Below are positions 13,101 to 19,550 of a stretch of DNA of 42,115 nt, piece after piece. Origin of the DNA: an uncultured Parvibacter sp. (GTDB lineage: Bacteria > Actinomycetota > Coriobacteriia > Coriobacteriales > Eggerthellaceae); assembly GCA_910587945.1 (NCBI GenBank), contig CAJUNI010000005.1, positions 17,989-60,103 of the forward strand, given 5' to 3'. The notes beneath the pieces are model-generated. The model saw nothing but the letters and a program-made list of their open reading frames with translations, made no database searches and was not told the DNA's origin. Position numbers and translations under genes: made by a program. The stretch's first letter is position 1; the number at the start of each line of letters is the position of its first letter.

Positions 13101-14574
13101 TGCTGCTCAATCCATTGGCGAGCCGGGTACGCAGTTGACCATGCGTACGTTCCACACCGGCGGCGTTGCTGGTGAAGACATCACCCACGGCTTGCCTCGT
13201 GTTCAAGAGTTGTTTGAGGCACGTAAGCCTAAGGGCCAAGCTGTGCTCGCTGAAATTTCGGGCACGATGCAGGTGTCGGGCGACAAGACCTCCAAGACCA
13301 TCACCATCCATGACCAGGAAGGCAACTTCCGCGAGTATGTGGTTTCTGCCCGTGCTCAGCTGGTACCGGGCGTGGAAGATGGCTGCGAAGTTCATGTTGG
13401 TCAGCAGCTCACCCGTGGTTCGGTGAACCCCCACGACTTGCTGCGTTTGACCGATCCCAACACCACGCTGCGCTACATCGTAGGCCAGGTCCAAGGCGTC
13501 TACGTTTCTCAAGGTGTAGACATCAACGACAAGCACATCGAAGTTATTGCTCGTCAGATGCTGCGCAAGGTGGCGGTGCTGGATGCCGGTGACTCCGACT
13601 TCTTGCCGGGTCGTCAAATCAACCGCTTCGAGTTTGAGAAGGTGGCCAACGAGCTCATTGCTGAAGGTAAAGAGCCGCCCGTGGGTCAACCCCTGCTTCT
13701 GGGTATCACGAAGGCATCGTTGGCAACGGATTCTTGGTTGTCAGCTGCTTCCTTCCAGGAAACCACCAAGGTTCTTACCGATGCGGCCATTGAGGGCAAG
13801 ACGGACCACCTGGCTGGCCTCAAAGAGAACGTTATCATCGGCAAGCCCATTCCTGCCGGTACCGGCCTGCGTCGCTATCGCGATGTGCGCCTGACCTACA
13901 AGGGTGTGCCCATTGATGGCGTGGCGGGCGACGCACTGCCTGACTTTGCTCCGGATGCGCTGCGTGAGATCGAAGAGCTCTTGCCTCAGCCTCAGGACTG
14001 GTCGCTGGATTCCGAGGGCTACTTCAATACCCCGGGCAACTTCTCCAGCTATCTGGGATCGCTGTCCTTCGGTCACCACGGCCACAACCTCTCCGATGAG
14101 GATGCCCGTCTCTATATCTATGACGACCTGGGTGTTTCTCAGCGTTGGGCCAACAAGTTCTCCGAAGCCGGCATTGAAACGGTGGCTGACCTCTTGGGTC
14201 GCACCGAGGATGACCTGCTGCGCATCGAAGGTATCGGCGTAAAGGCTATCGAGGAGCTGAAGGCTGGCCTTGAGGAGCGCGACCTGCTCCATGTGATCGA
14301 GGACGACCTGACGGCCACCAACGATGACATGAGCCAGCTGCTGGATATGGTGTTCTCTCCCGATGACACCATCCTGATTGGTGGTACGGAGCCGCCAACC
14401 TTTAATACCGATGACGAGGAAATGCTGGGCGAAGCTCTGCCTCCTCGTTCCTACCAGCGCAACTTGGAAGAGTTGGACGCACTGCTGGGATCGGTTGGAG
14501 CTCTCGGCTTTGGGGTAACGAGCCAAGAAGATGAGGAAGCTTCTAACGCCGCCATGGAAAACGGCGAAGAGTAG
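10159..14574 (+). CDS. rpoC: DNA-directed RNA polymerase subunit beta-prime with alphaCTD-like C-terminal extension
   Basis: The catalytic beta-prime subunit, 1471 residues (about 150 longer than mycobacterial RpoC). The N-terminal zinc site uses Cys63, 65, 78 and 81. The helical insertion at about 140-300 resembles that of Actinobacteria (PKQLIGDEALYREM, GKGQKRAKAVKRLKVV). The active-site Mg loop is NADFDGDQ with Asp539, 541 and 543. The bridge helix and trigger loop lie near 790-880, and a second zinc site uses Cys881, 951, 958 and 961. After the usual end comes a tail from about 1270. Residues 1315-1375 form a helix-hairpin-helix unit resembling the alpha-subunit C-terminal domain, followed by an acidic tail. 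It is co-transcribed with rpoB (3-base gap), and a strong GC hairpin follows the stop. Confidence 0.97.
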   Translation: MTTEYDVNNFDALRISLASAEDVRRWSNGEVKKPETINYRTLKPEKDGLYCEKIFGPTKDWECACGKYKRVRFKGIVCERCGVEVTRSKVRRERMGHIELAAPVSHIWYFKGSPSRLGYLLDITPKELEKVLYFASSIITSVDSEAREEDVDELRDELASDLDQLDAERDRLIEATRRLSTDYVPESDDFVDDIDEEERLTPEEVDEEIADIYEEFNERKALRQDAFDTFMKIEPKQLIGDEALYREMRANYRDYFNGGMGAEAVRDLLDAMDLEAASEELRDIIANGKGQKRAKAVKRLKVVDAFMKSDNKPSDMILDVIPVIPPDLRPMVQLDGGRFATSDLNDLYRRVINRNNRLKRLLDLGAPEIIVNNEKRMLQEAVDSLFDNGRRGRPVTGPGNRPLKSISDMLKGKQGRFRQNLLGKRVDYSGRSVIVVGPQLKLHQCGLPSQMALELFRPFVMKRLVELEYAANIKAAKRAVDRGASYVWDVLEEVIAEHPVLLNRAPTLHRLGIQAFEPVLVEGKAIKLHPLVCTAFNADFDGDQMAVHVPLGAEAQAEARVLMLSSNNIKSPAHGRPLTVPTQDMIIGLYYLTAARDGFPGEGRVFIDMVDAQNAYDARADLDLQAKIWVRLDKDTKVATAFGEFEDRKAGERIETTVGRIIFNDVLPEDYPFLNYEMNKKEISRLVEDVTNRYALSDVPPILDGLKDAGFHYATRAGVTVSVYDATVPPNKGEILAVADAKVAAIDEDYEFGLMSAEERHKQVVDIWNEANEEVGEAMADNFDKFNPIYMMAFSGARGNIKQIRQLAGMRGLMSDPKGEIIDRPIKANFREGLSVLEYFISTHGARKGLADTALRTADSGYLTRRLVDVAQDVIIREIDCGTHEGVAYPITTAKGDLDENLVGRCLLEPVVSSEGEILKEAGEYITSLDDLKAMSQEGVTEVVIRTIMTCHAEHGVCQKCYGWDLATARPVNIGTAVGIIAAQSIGEPGTQLTMRTFHTGGVAGEDITHGLPRVQELFEARKPKGQAVLAEISGTMQVSGDKTSKTITIHDQEGNFREYVVSARAQLVPGVEDGCEVHVGQQLTRGSVNPHDLLRLTDPNTTLRYIVGQVQGVYVSQGVDINDKHIEVIARQMLRKVAVLDAGDSDFLPGRQINRFEFEKVANELIAEGKEPPVGQPLLLGITKASLATDSWLSAASFQETTKVLTDAAIEGKTDHLAGLKENVIIGKPIPAGTGLRRYRDVRLTYKGVPIDGVAGDALPDFAPDALREIEELLPQPQDWSLDSEGYFNTPGNFSSYLGSLSFGHHGHNLSDEDARLYIYDDLGVSQRWANKFSEAGIETVADLLGRTEDDLLRIEGIGVKAIEELKAGLEERDLLHVIEDDLTATNDDMSQLLDMVFSPDDTILIGGTEPPTFNTDDEEMLGEALPPRSYQRNLEELDALLGSVGALGFGVTSQEDEEASNAAMENGEE

Positions 14575-14581
14575 TGTTGTT

Positions 14582-14605
14582 CCGCCCGTCCTCCGGGACG
14601 GGCGG
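14582..14605 (+). terminator. GC-rich hairpin after rpoC
   Basis: A perfect 10-bp stem, CCGCCCGTCC with GGACGGGCGG, closes a 4-base loop 8 bases after the rpoC stop. There is no U-run after it (GAACGCTAA follows), so it may be a 3'-end stabiliser or a weak terminator rather than a classic intrinsic terminator. Confidence 0.55.
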
Positions 14606-14615
14606 GAACGCTAAC

Positions 14616-14746
14616 TCTGCGGTTTCGGCAGGCACCTGGTCCGGGTCCCGGTTTTGGGTAGGGCGTGGCGCAAAGTCACGGGGCCCACAGGCGGCCCATT
14701 CCAGACATCGGTCGGAACCTCGCTGACTTCCTTGAGTAAACCGAGA
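14616..14746 (+). ncRNA. Candidate structured RNA between rpoC and hisE
   Basis: The 131-base segment is closed by a long-range stem: TCT-g-CGGTTT (14616-14625) with AAACCGAGA (14738-14746), 9 bp with one bulge. Inside are local hairpins at 14641-14651 (CCGG/CCGG), 14664-14680 (CGTGG/TCACG with loop CGCAAAG) and 14681-14697 (GGGCC/GGCCC). A terminator-like hairpin follows 12 bases later. This architecture (closed multi-branch domain, then a terminator) suits a riboswitch or a stable small RNA. By eye it matches no core I know (FMN, TPP, cobalamin, glycine, lysine, SRP, RNase P). High GC makes chance pairing possible. Confidence 0.35.
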
Positions 14747-14758
14747 AGTTTCTGTTAA

Positions 14759-14788
14759 GAGAGAGCCTGCGGGCTCTCTCCCTGTTCT
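14759..14788 (+). terminator. Hairpin before hisE
   Basis: Stem GAGAGAGCC (14759-14767) with GGCTCTCTC (14772-14780), 9 bp with loop TGCG, followed by a weakly U-containing CCTGTTCT. It could end the rpoBC transcript or act as the switchable element of the structured segment just upstream. A TATGAT at 14796-14801 may be the -10 box of hisE. Confidence 0.5.
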
Positions 14789-14830
14789 ATGTGGCTATGA
14801 TGGAGTCATCATTTGAGAGAAAGAGTTTCC

Positions 14831-15337
14831 ATGGCTCAGAAAACCTATGTGCCTGAAGGTGAGGCCGCGCCGACCTCGCAGATCGGAGCGTCGCTGGAGA
14901 CGTTGGCCGCTACTATCGAGGCGCGCCGCAGCGCCGGCGAGAAGAGCTACACCTACCGCCTGCTAACAGCTTCACCTGACACGGTGCTGAAGAAGCTGAT
15001 GGAAGAGGCTGGAGAAGTGGCCCTGGCTGCAAAAGATGTGGAAAGCTGGGCAACCTCATCGGTGGCCGCTGCCCTCGCCTTTGAAAGTGGCGCAGGGCGC
15101 ACGGTGGAGCCCGACGAGCTTTCCGTACAGCTGCCCCAGGAGTACGATGAGGCGGTGAACCATCTGCGCTACGAGGCGGGGGATGTGATCTATCATCTGC
15201 TCGTGGTGCTCGCGCGCTACGGTATCTCCGTCGACGAGTTGGCCGCCGAGATGAACTCCCGCATGGCCGAAGACGAGATTTCTGTCCATGAGGGCATGAT
15301 CCGCCTCAAGCCCGAGCATATCAACCGCGGTAGATAG
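14831..15337 (+). CDS. hisE: Phosphoribosyl-ATP diphosphatase (HisE)
   Basis: Hydrolyses phosphoribosyl-ATP to phosphoribosyl-AMP and pyrophosphate, the second step of histidine synthesis. The MazG-like all-alpha fold is shown by LKKLMEEAGEVALAAKD, holding the metal-binding ExxE pattern, and by RYEAGDVIYHLLVVLARYG, holding the second acidic pair. At 168 residues it is longer than typical HisE (90-110), with an Ala/Pro-containing N-terminal extension of about 35 residues and a divergent middle loop (about 75-110). The ATG at 14831 was chosen with a weak GAGAGAAAG site; an in-frame TTG at 14813 is possible. No other his gene is nearby. It is followed 15 bases later by glmM, probably in the same transcript. 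A MazG-type nucleotide phosphatase is the main alternative. Confidence 0.8.
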   Translation: MAQKTYVPEGEAAPTSQIGASLETLAATIEARRSAGEKSYTYRLLTASPDTVLKKLMEEAGEVALAAKDVESWATSSVAAALAFESGAGRTVEPDELSVQLPQEYDEAVNHLRYEAGDVIYHLLVVLARYGISVDELAAEMNSRMAEDEISVHEGMIRLKPEHINRGR

Positions 15338-15352
15338 ACGAAAGGAACCCTC

Positions 15353-16720
15353 ATGGCCCGTATGTTTGGAACCGATGGTGTGCGTGGTATTGCCAATACC
15401 GAGCTCACCAATGAAATGGCCTATCGTTTGGGGCAGGCGGCTACCGTATTCCTCGGCAATACTATTGTGGTAGGCAAAGACACCCGGCGCTCTGGCGATA
15501 TGTTGGAAGCAGCCCTGGTGGCGGGCATTACCAGTGCAGGTGGTACGGCGTTGACGGCAGGTATTCTGCCCACTCCGGGCGTGGCACTTTTGGTGCGCGA
15601 ACTAGCGGCTGCTGGTGGTGTGGTTATTTCGGCTTCCCATAATCCGCCGGAGTACAACGGCATTAAGTTTTTCAATAGCGAAGGTTTTAAGTTGCCTGAC
15701 GCGTTGGAGGACGAGATTGAAGCCTTTGTACGCGGGGGCGGCCTCGAAGGAGTGGTGGCTCAAGCTCAGGAACAAGGGGAAGAGGCCTCCATGCCTACGG
15801 GTGCTATGGTGGGCTCGGTGCTTCCCGTTGAGGATGCGTCCGAACTCTATATTGCCCATGCGGTTGATAGCATTGTTTCCCAGGGTATCGACTTTAGCGG
15901 CATGACCATTGCCCTTGATACCGGCCATGGCGCTTCGGCCTACACCAGCCCTGAGGCCTTGGAGCGCTTGGGAGCAGAAGTGGCCACCATCAATACGGAC
16001 TTTGATGGCACCGATATCAATGTCGAATGTGGTTCGACGCACCTAGGACCGCTGCGTGAATTGATGGCTGAAAGTGGCGCTTCCATTGGTATTGCCCATG
16101 ATGGCGATGCCGACCGAGTCATGATGATGCTGCCTGATGGCACCGAAATCGATGGCGATGTTATTGAAGCCGTTTGTGCGCTGGACATGAAAGAGCGGGG
16201 AGTCCTTGCGGGGAATACGGCGGTTAGCACCATCATGTGCAACCTTGGGTTTATCCACGCCATGAAAGATCACGGTATCGAAGTGGTGCAAACCAAGGTG
16301 GGCGATCGCTATGTACTCGAGGAGATGCGCGCCTCGGGCTACACCATTGGTGGCGAACAATCCGGCCACATGATTTTGCTGGAGCACAACACCACGGGCG
16401 ATGGCCTCATGACGGCCTGTCAGTTCCTAGCAGCCGTGAAGCGCTCAGGCAAGACCCCGAGCGAAGCGGTGGCTATCATGACGCGATTCCCTCAGACGCT
16501 TATCAATGTGCGCGTGAATGATAAGCATGCGGTGGAGGGAAATGCTGTGGTAGCGGCAGCTGTGGCTGCGGCCGAGGAAGCCATGGGGGATAGCGGCCGG
16601 GTGGTCTTGCGCCCCTCGGGTACTGAGCCGGTGGTACGGGTCATGGTGGAAGCTTCCGATGCGGATGTGGCCCAACATCATGCCGAGACCATTGCTGCGG
16701 TGGTGGCCCAGGAAATTTAA
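15353..16720 (+). CDS. glmM: Phosphoglucosamine mutase
   Basis: Converts glucosamine-6-phosphate to glucosamine-1-phosphate for UDP-GlcNAc and peptidoglycan synthesis. The 455-residue protein has the four-domain phosphohexomutase plan. It begins RMFGTDGVRGIAN. The phosphoserine loop is ISASHNPPEYNGIKFF with catalytic Ser95. The metal loop is DGDADRV, the sugar-binding loop GGEQSGHM, and the phosphate-binding loop RPSGTEPVVRVMVE. Length and motifs fit GlmM better than phosphoglucomutase or phosphomannomutase. The start at 15353 has AAAGGAA upstream. It follows hisE by 15 bases. Confidence 0.95.
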   Translation: MARMFGTDGVRGIANTELTNEMAYRLGQAATVFLGNTIVVGKDTRRSGDMLEAALVAGITSAGGTALTAGILPTPGVALLVRELAAAGGVVISASHNPPEYNGIKFFNSEGFKLPDALEDEIEAFVRGGGLEGVVAQAQEQGEEASMPTGAMVGSVLPVEDASELYIAHAVDSIVSQGIDFSGMTIALDTGHGASAYTSPEALERLGAEVATINTDFDGTDINVECGSTHLGPLRELMAESGASIGIAHDGDADRVMMMLPDGTEIDGDVIEAVCALDMKERGVLAGNTAVSTIMCNLGFIHAMKDHGIEVVQTKVGDRYVLEEMRASGYTIGGEQSGHMILLEHNTTGDGLMTACQFLAAVKRSGKTPSEAVAIMTRFPQTLINVRVNDKHAVEGNAVVAAAVAAAEEAMGDSGRVVLRPSGTEPVVRVMVEASDADVAQHHAETIAAVVAQEI

Positions 16721-16788
16721 GGAAGGGTCGCCGGGCCTCATCGGGAAGTATCCTTGTTGGGAATAACGGCTATGCCCGCCTCTCTGTC

Positions 16789-16831
16789 TATAATCAAGAA
16801 GGTCGATGTCCGGGTGAGGATATCGACCTTC
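16789..16831 (+). promoter_or_regulatory. Consensus -10 box followed by a 10-bp hairpin at the predicted transcript start
   Basis: TATAAT at 16789-16794 is a perfect -10 box, although no good -35 lies 16-18 bases upstream. It predicts initiation near 16801. GAAGGTCGAT (16798-16807) and ATCGACCTTC (16822-16831) form a perfect 10-bp inverted repeat with a 14-base loop, so the new transcript would begin within or at this hairpin. It may alternatively be the glmM terminator (a weak U-containing tail follows) or an operator for the molybdoenzyme genes. Confidence 0.45.
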
Positions 16832-16862
16832 TGTCGGTTTGGGAGGGGAAGACGGCAAAGCT

Positions 16863-19550
16863 ATGACAGACACATCAGAGGAGCGTGTAACAGCAGATCA
16901 ATCGCAGGATTCTGTGGCGGAAAACGTCCCTGAATCAGGGTCTTGTTTCCCTGAGCAGGTCATGAATGCGAAGGAGCTTGGCGCCCTGTACCAGCGCTTG
17001 GGAACGCTGGGAGCTACTATGGCGCCCGCGTCGGCCCTCCAGCCGCTGGCAGAGCACCCGGGTTGGATCTATGACGCCTTCGGCAACCCCTTCGCCCTAG
17101 AACTGCCTCCGGACACCCGGGAAACTGAAACCAGTGACGAGGAGAGAATCGAGTGGACGGTGGACCCTCAAGGCCATCCTGCTTGTGTGGTCCAGCGTCA
17201 TAGCTGGTGTCAGATGTGTGGCCCCGCAAAAACCAAGTGCTCACTCATTGCCACGGTGCGCAACGGCCGTTGGATAACAACGGCAGGTAACCCATTAGCT
17301 TCGAATAATGGCTTGTTTGGCGGCACAACCCTTTGTGCCAAGGGCAATGCCACGGCCCAGATTCTCTACGACCCAGCACGCATCTTCTACCCCATGAAGC
17401 GGGTGGGTAAGAAGGGTGAAGGCCGCTTTGTGCGCACCACCTGGGATGAAGCGCTCACGGCCATTGGTGCGAAGCTGCGCGAGGTAACAGCTCAGTGGGG
17501 ACCCGAGGCCTACGGCGTCCTCTCGCCTCAGGCCTACAATGTGCTCTGGACCCTGGGTCGTCGCTTTTTGAATGTCCATGGAAGCCCTAATTATCTTCAC
17601 AGCGGCATTTGCGCTCGGCAGCGCGCGGTGAGTAAGTGGGTATCCATCGGCAAGGCTAATCCGGATCCCGGGCAGCTTACCAAGACGAAACTCTATGTTA
17701 TCTGGGGTGCAAATCCGGAGAATTCCGCCGTAAATCAAGGGAAGCCGCGCAAACGCTTAGATGCCATCGCCCGGGGCACAAAAGTCATTGATATTCGTCC
17801 CTTGATGGATCCTCTGGCGTCGAAGGCAGATATCTGGTTGCCTATTCGCCCGGGTACGGATGGGGCATTAGCGCTCGCATTTCTCCACGTCATTATTGGC
17901 GAAGGGTTATACGACCAGGAATTTGTTGAGCAATGGTGTGTAGGTTTTGATGAACTGGCTGCTCATGTGCAACCTTTCACTCCTGCCTGGGCGTCGGCCA
18001 TTACGGGAATCCCTGAGGAACAGATCTATGAAGTGGCCCGGCTGATGGGCACGCTTAAACCCATGGGTATCCTCACAGGAAATGGCATTGGAGATCAGCA
18101 GCGCGATGGGCACTGGTGTGCGGTGGCTATCAATCTTATTGCTGCCATTACCGGAAACCTTGATAGGCCGGGCGCGGGAGGGGCTGGACCGGGAGGCTTT
18201 AAACCGCTGATCACCCCCAAGAAATTCGACATTCTCACCGAGCGTCTCGGCGCTAGTGCAGCTGACGAGGAAGCCGGCTATTATCCGGGTATGGCGCAGT
18301 TAGTGGCCCCTGAAATGCCCCGTTGGTTCCAACACCCTAAGAATTGGGAGTCAGGGCCCAATTCGGCCTACTTCAAGGGCTTGCTTTCGGTGCTTACGAA
18401 AGAGCCTTACCCGCTGCGCTTTGTGCTGGGTCAAGCTACCAATCCTTTTGGGGCAACGCGCCAGCCAAAAACTATTGCCCGGGCCTTGGCCGAGCTCGAC
18501 TTCTATGTGGTCAATGACGTGCGATGGAATACCTCCTGTGACTATGCCGATTATGTATTGCCAGCCTGTACTCACTATGAATGCTCGCAGCAGTTCGCTG
18601 TGAAAAATGGACCTCAGGGGACCTTTATTGGTCTTACCCAGACGCTGGCCGAGCCCATGGGGCAAAGTCGTTCGGACTGGGACTTCTATCTGGGCTTTGC
18701 CCAAGCCTGCGGCTATGGGGAGGACTTCTGGGAAGGCTCCATGGACGCTTGTCTGGAAGAGCAACTAGAGGGGTCGGGCGTGTCGTTGGAGTCCTTACGG
18801 CAAGGAGCTCCGCGGCGCGAGGGATTGCTGGTGGCACGCTCGTCAGAGGAGGAGCCGGCCCCGACTAAAGTGGAGCGCTATGAGCAGTTGTTTGCCCACT
18901 TGCCTGAAGGAAAAGTTCAATGCGCGAACGCACTGCTAAGCGGGAAGCCCAATGTTGAAGAGACGGGCGTGTTAGGGGCTTTGCCCTGCTACGCCGGACC
19001 TCCTGAGGGCTTAGCAGAGACGCCAGAGTTGGCCCAGGACTATCCGCTTGTACTCTCAGATGTCCATGCCTATCGCACCTGCATGCATAGCTACTATCTG
19101 GAGACGCCCTACTTGAAGGAAAAGCAGCCCGTACCCTGGGTGAAAATCAATCCCCGCACTGCCGAGCGTTTTGGCATTAAGGATGGCCAATGGGTGAAGG
19201 TGGAATCTCCTCACGGCTGGGTGCGATTAGTGGCTCAGTATTTTGAAGGAGTTGCCCCCGAGGTCCTCATGACCCGTCGCGGCTGGTGGCGTGATGAGGC
19301 CACGGCCGACCTTCCCGGTTCTGGCGCCTTTGACGGAGGAAGCGATTCCTCGGTGCTCTACAACACAGATCCCGCGCTCTTCGACCCCTTTCATTCCGCC
19401 ATGGCAAAACAAACGCTGGTGCGGATTTCGCCGCTTGAGACAGCTGTGGACGAGTTGGGAGAATCTGAGGTTGCTGTGTTTGGGAGGGAGACGATCGGAG
19501 TCTCTCAGCAAGGTGCATCCGAAACTGCTAAGGAGGCTTCTCATGACTAA
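16863..19550 (+). CDS. Molybdopterin-dependent oxidoreductase, DMSO-reductase superfamily, large subunit
   Basis: An 895-residue Mo- or W-bis-PGD enzyme. An N-terminal segment of about 110 residues precedes the Fe-S motif. The cysteines are Cys116-x2-Cys119-x6-Cys126-x31-Cys158; the usual second spacing is x3. Molybdopterin-binding blocks follow (VIWGANPENSAVN, VIDIRPLMDPLASKADIWLP, GNGIGDQQRDGHW, YVVNDVRWNTSCDYADYVLP). The C-terminal molydopterin-dinucleotide domain holds RTCMHSYYLETPYLKEKQP. Cys250 in HSGICARQ is the likely Mo ligand, as in formate dehydrogenase- and polysulfide-reductase-like enzymes. No twin-arginine signal is present, so it should be cytoplasmic. The start ATG at 16863 is tentative: GGAGGGG lies 14 bases upstream, and an in-frame TTG at 16839 exists. 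It overlaps the FeS-TorD gene by 8 bases. The substrate is unknown. Confidence 0.85.
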   Translation: MTDTSEERVTADQSQDSVAENVPESGSCFPEQVMNAKELGALYQRLGTLGATMAPASALQPLAEHPGWIYDAFGNPFALELPPDTRETETSDEERIEWTVDPQGHPACVVQRHSWCQMCGPAKTKCSLIATVRNGRWITTAGNPLASNNGLFGGTTLCAKGNATAQILYDPARIFYPMKRVGKKGEGRFVRTTWDEALTAIGAKLREVTAQWGPEAYGVLSPQAYNVLWTLGRRFLNVHGSPNYLHSGICARQRAVSKWVSIGKANPDPGQLTKTKLYVIWGANPENSAVNQGKPRKRLDAIARGTKVIDIRPLMDPLASKADIWLPIRPGTDGALALAFLHVIIGEGLYDQEFVEQWCVGFDELAAHVQPFTPAWASAITGIPEEQIYEVARLMGTLKPMGILTGNGIGDQQRDGHWCAVAINLIAAITGNLDRPGAGGAGPGGFKPLITPKKFDILTERLGASAADEEAGYYPGMAQLVAPEMPRWFQHPKNWESGPNSAYFKGLLSVLTKEPYPLRFVLGQATNPFGATRQPKTIARALAELDFYVVNDVRWNTSCDYADYVLPACTHYECSQQFAVKNGPQGTFIGLTQTLAEPMGQSRSDWDFYLGFAQACGYGEDFWEGSMDACLEEQLEGSGVSLESLRQGAPRREGLLVARSSEEEPAPTKVERYEQLFAHLPEGKVQCANALLSGKPNVEETGVLGALPCYAGPPEGLAETPELAQDYPLVLSDVHAYRTCMHSYYLETPYLKEKQPVPWVKINPRTAERFGIKDGQWVKVESPHGWVRLVAQYFEGVAPEVLMTRRGWWRDEATADLPGSGAFDGGSDSSVLYNTDPALFDPFHSAMAKQTLVRISPLETAVDELGESEVAVFGRETIGVSQQGASETAKEASHD

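Noticed and set aside
14664..14697. CGCAAAG loop and GGGCC stem resembling part of a cyclic-di-GMP-I riboswitch
   Set aside because: The rest of that consensus (the tetraloop receptor and the CACAGGGCAAACC-type strand) is missing, so only an unassigned structured RNA is proposed.
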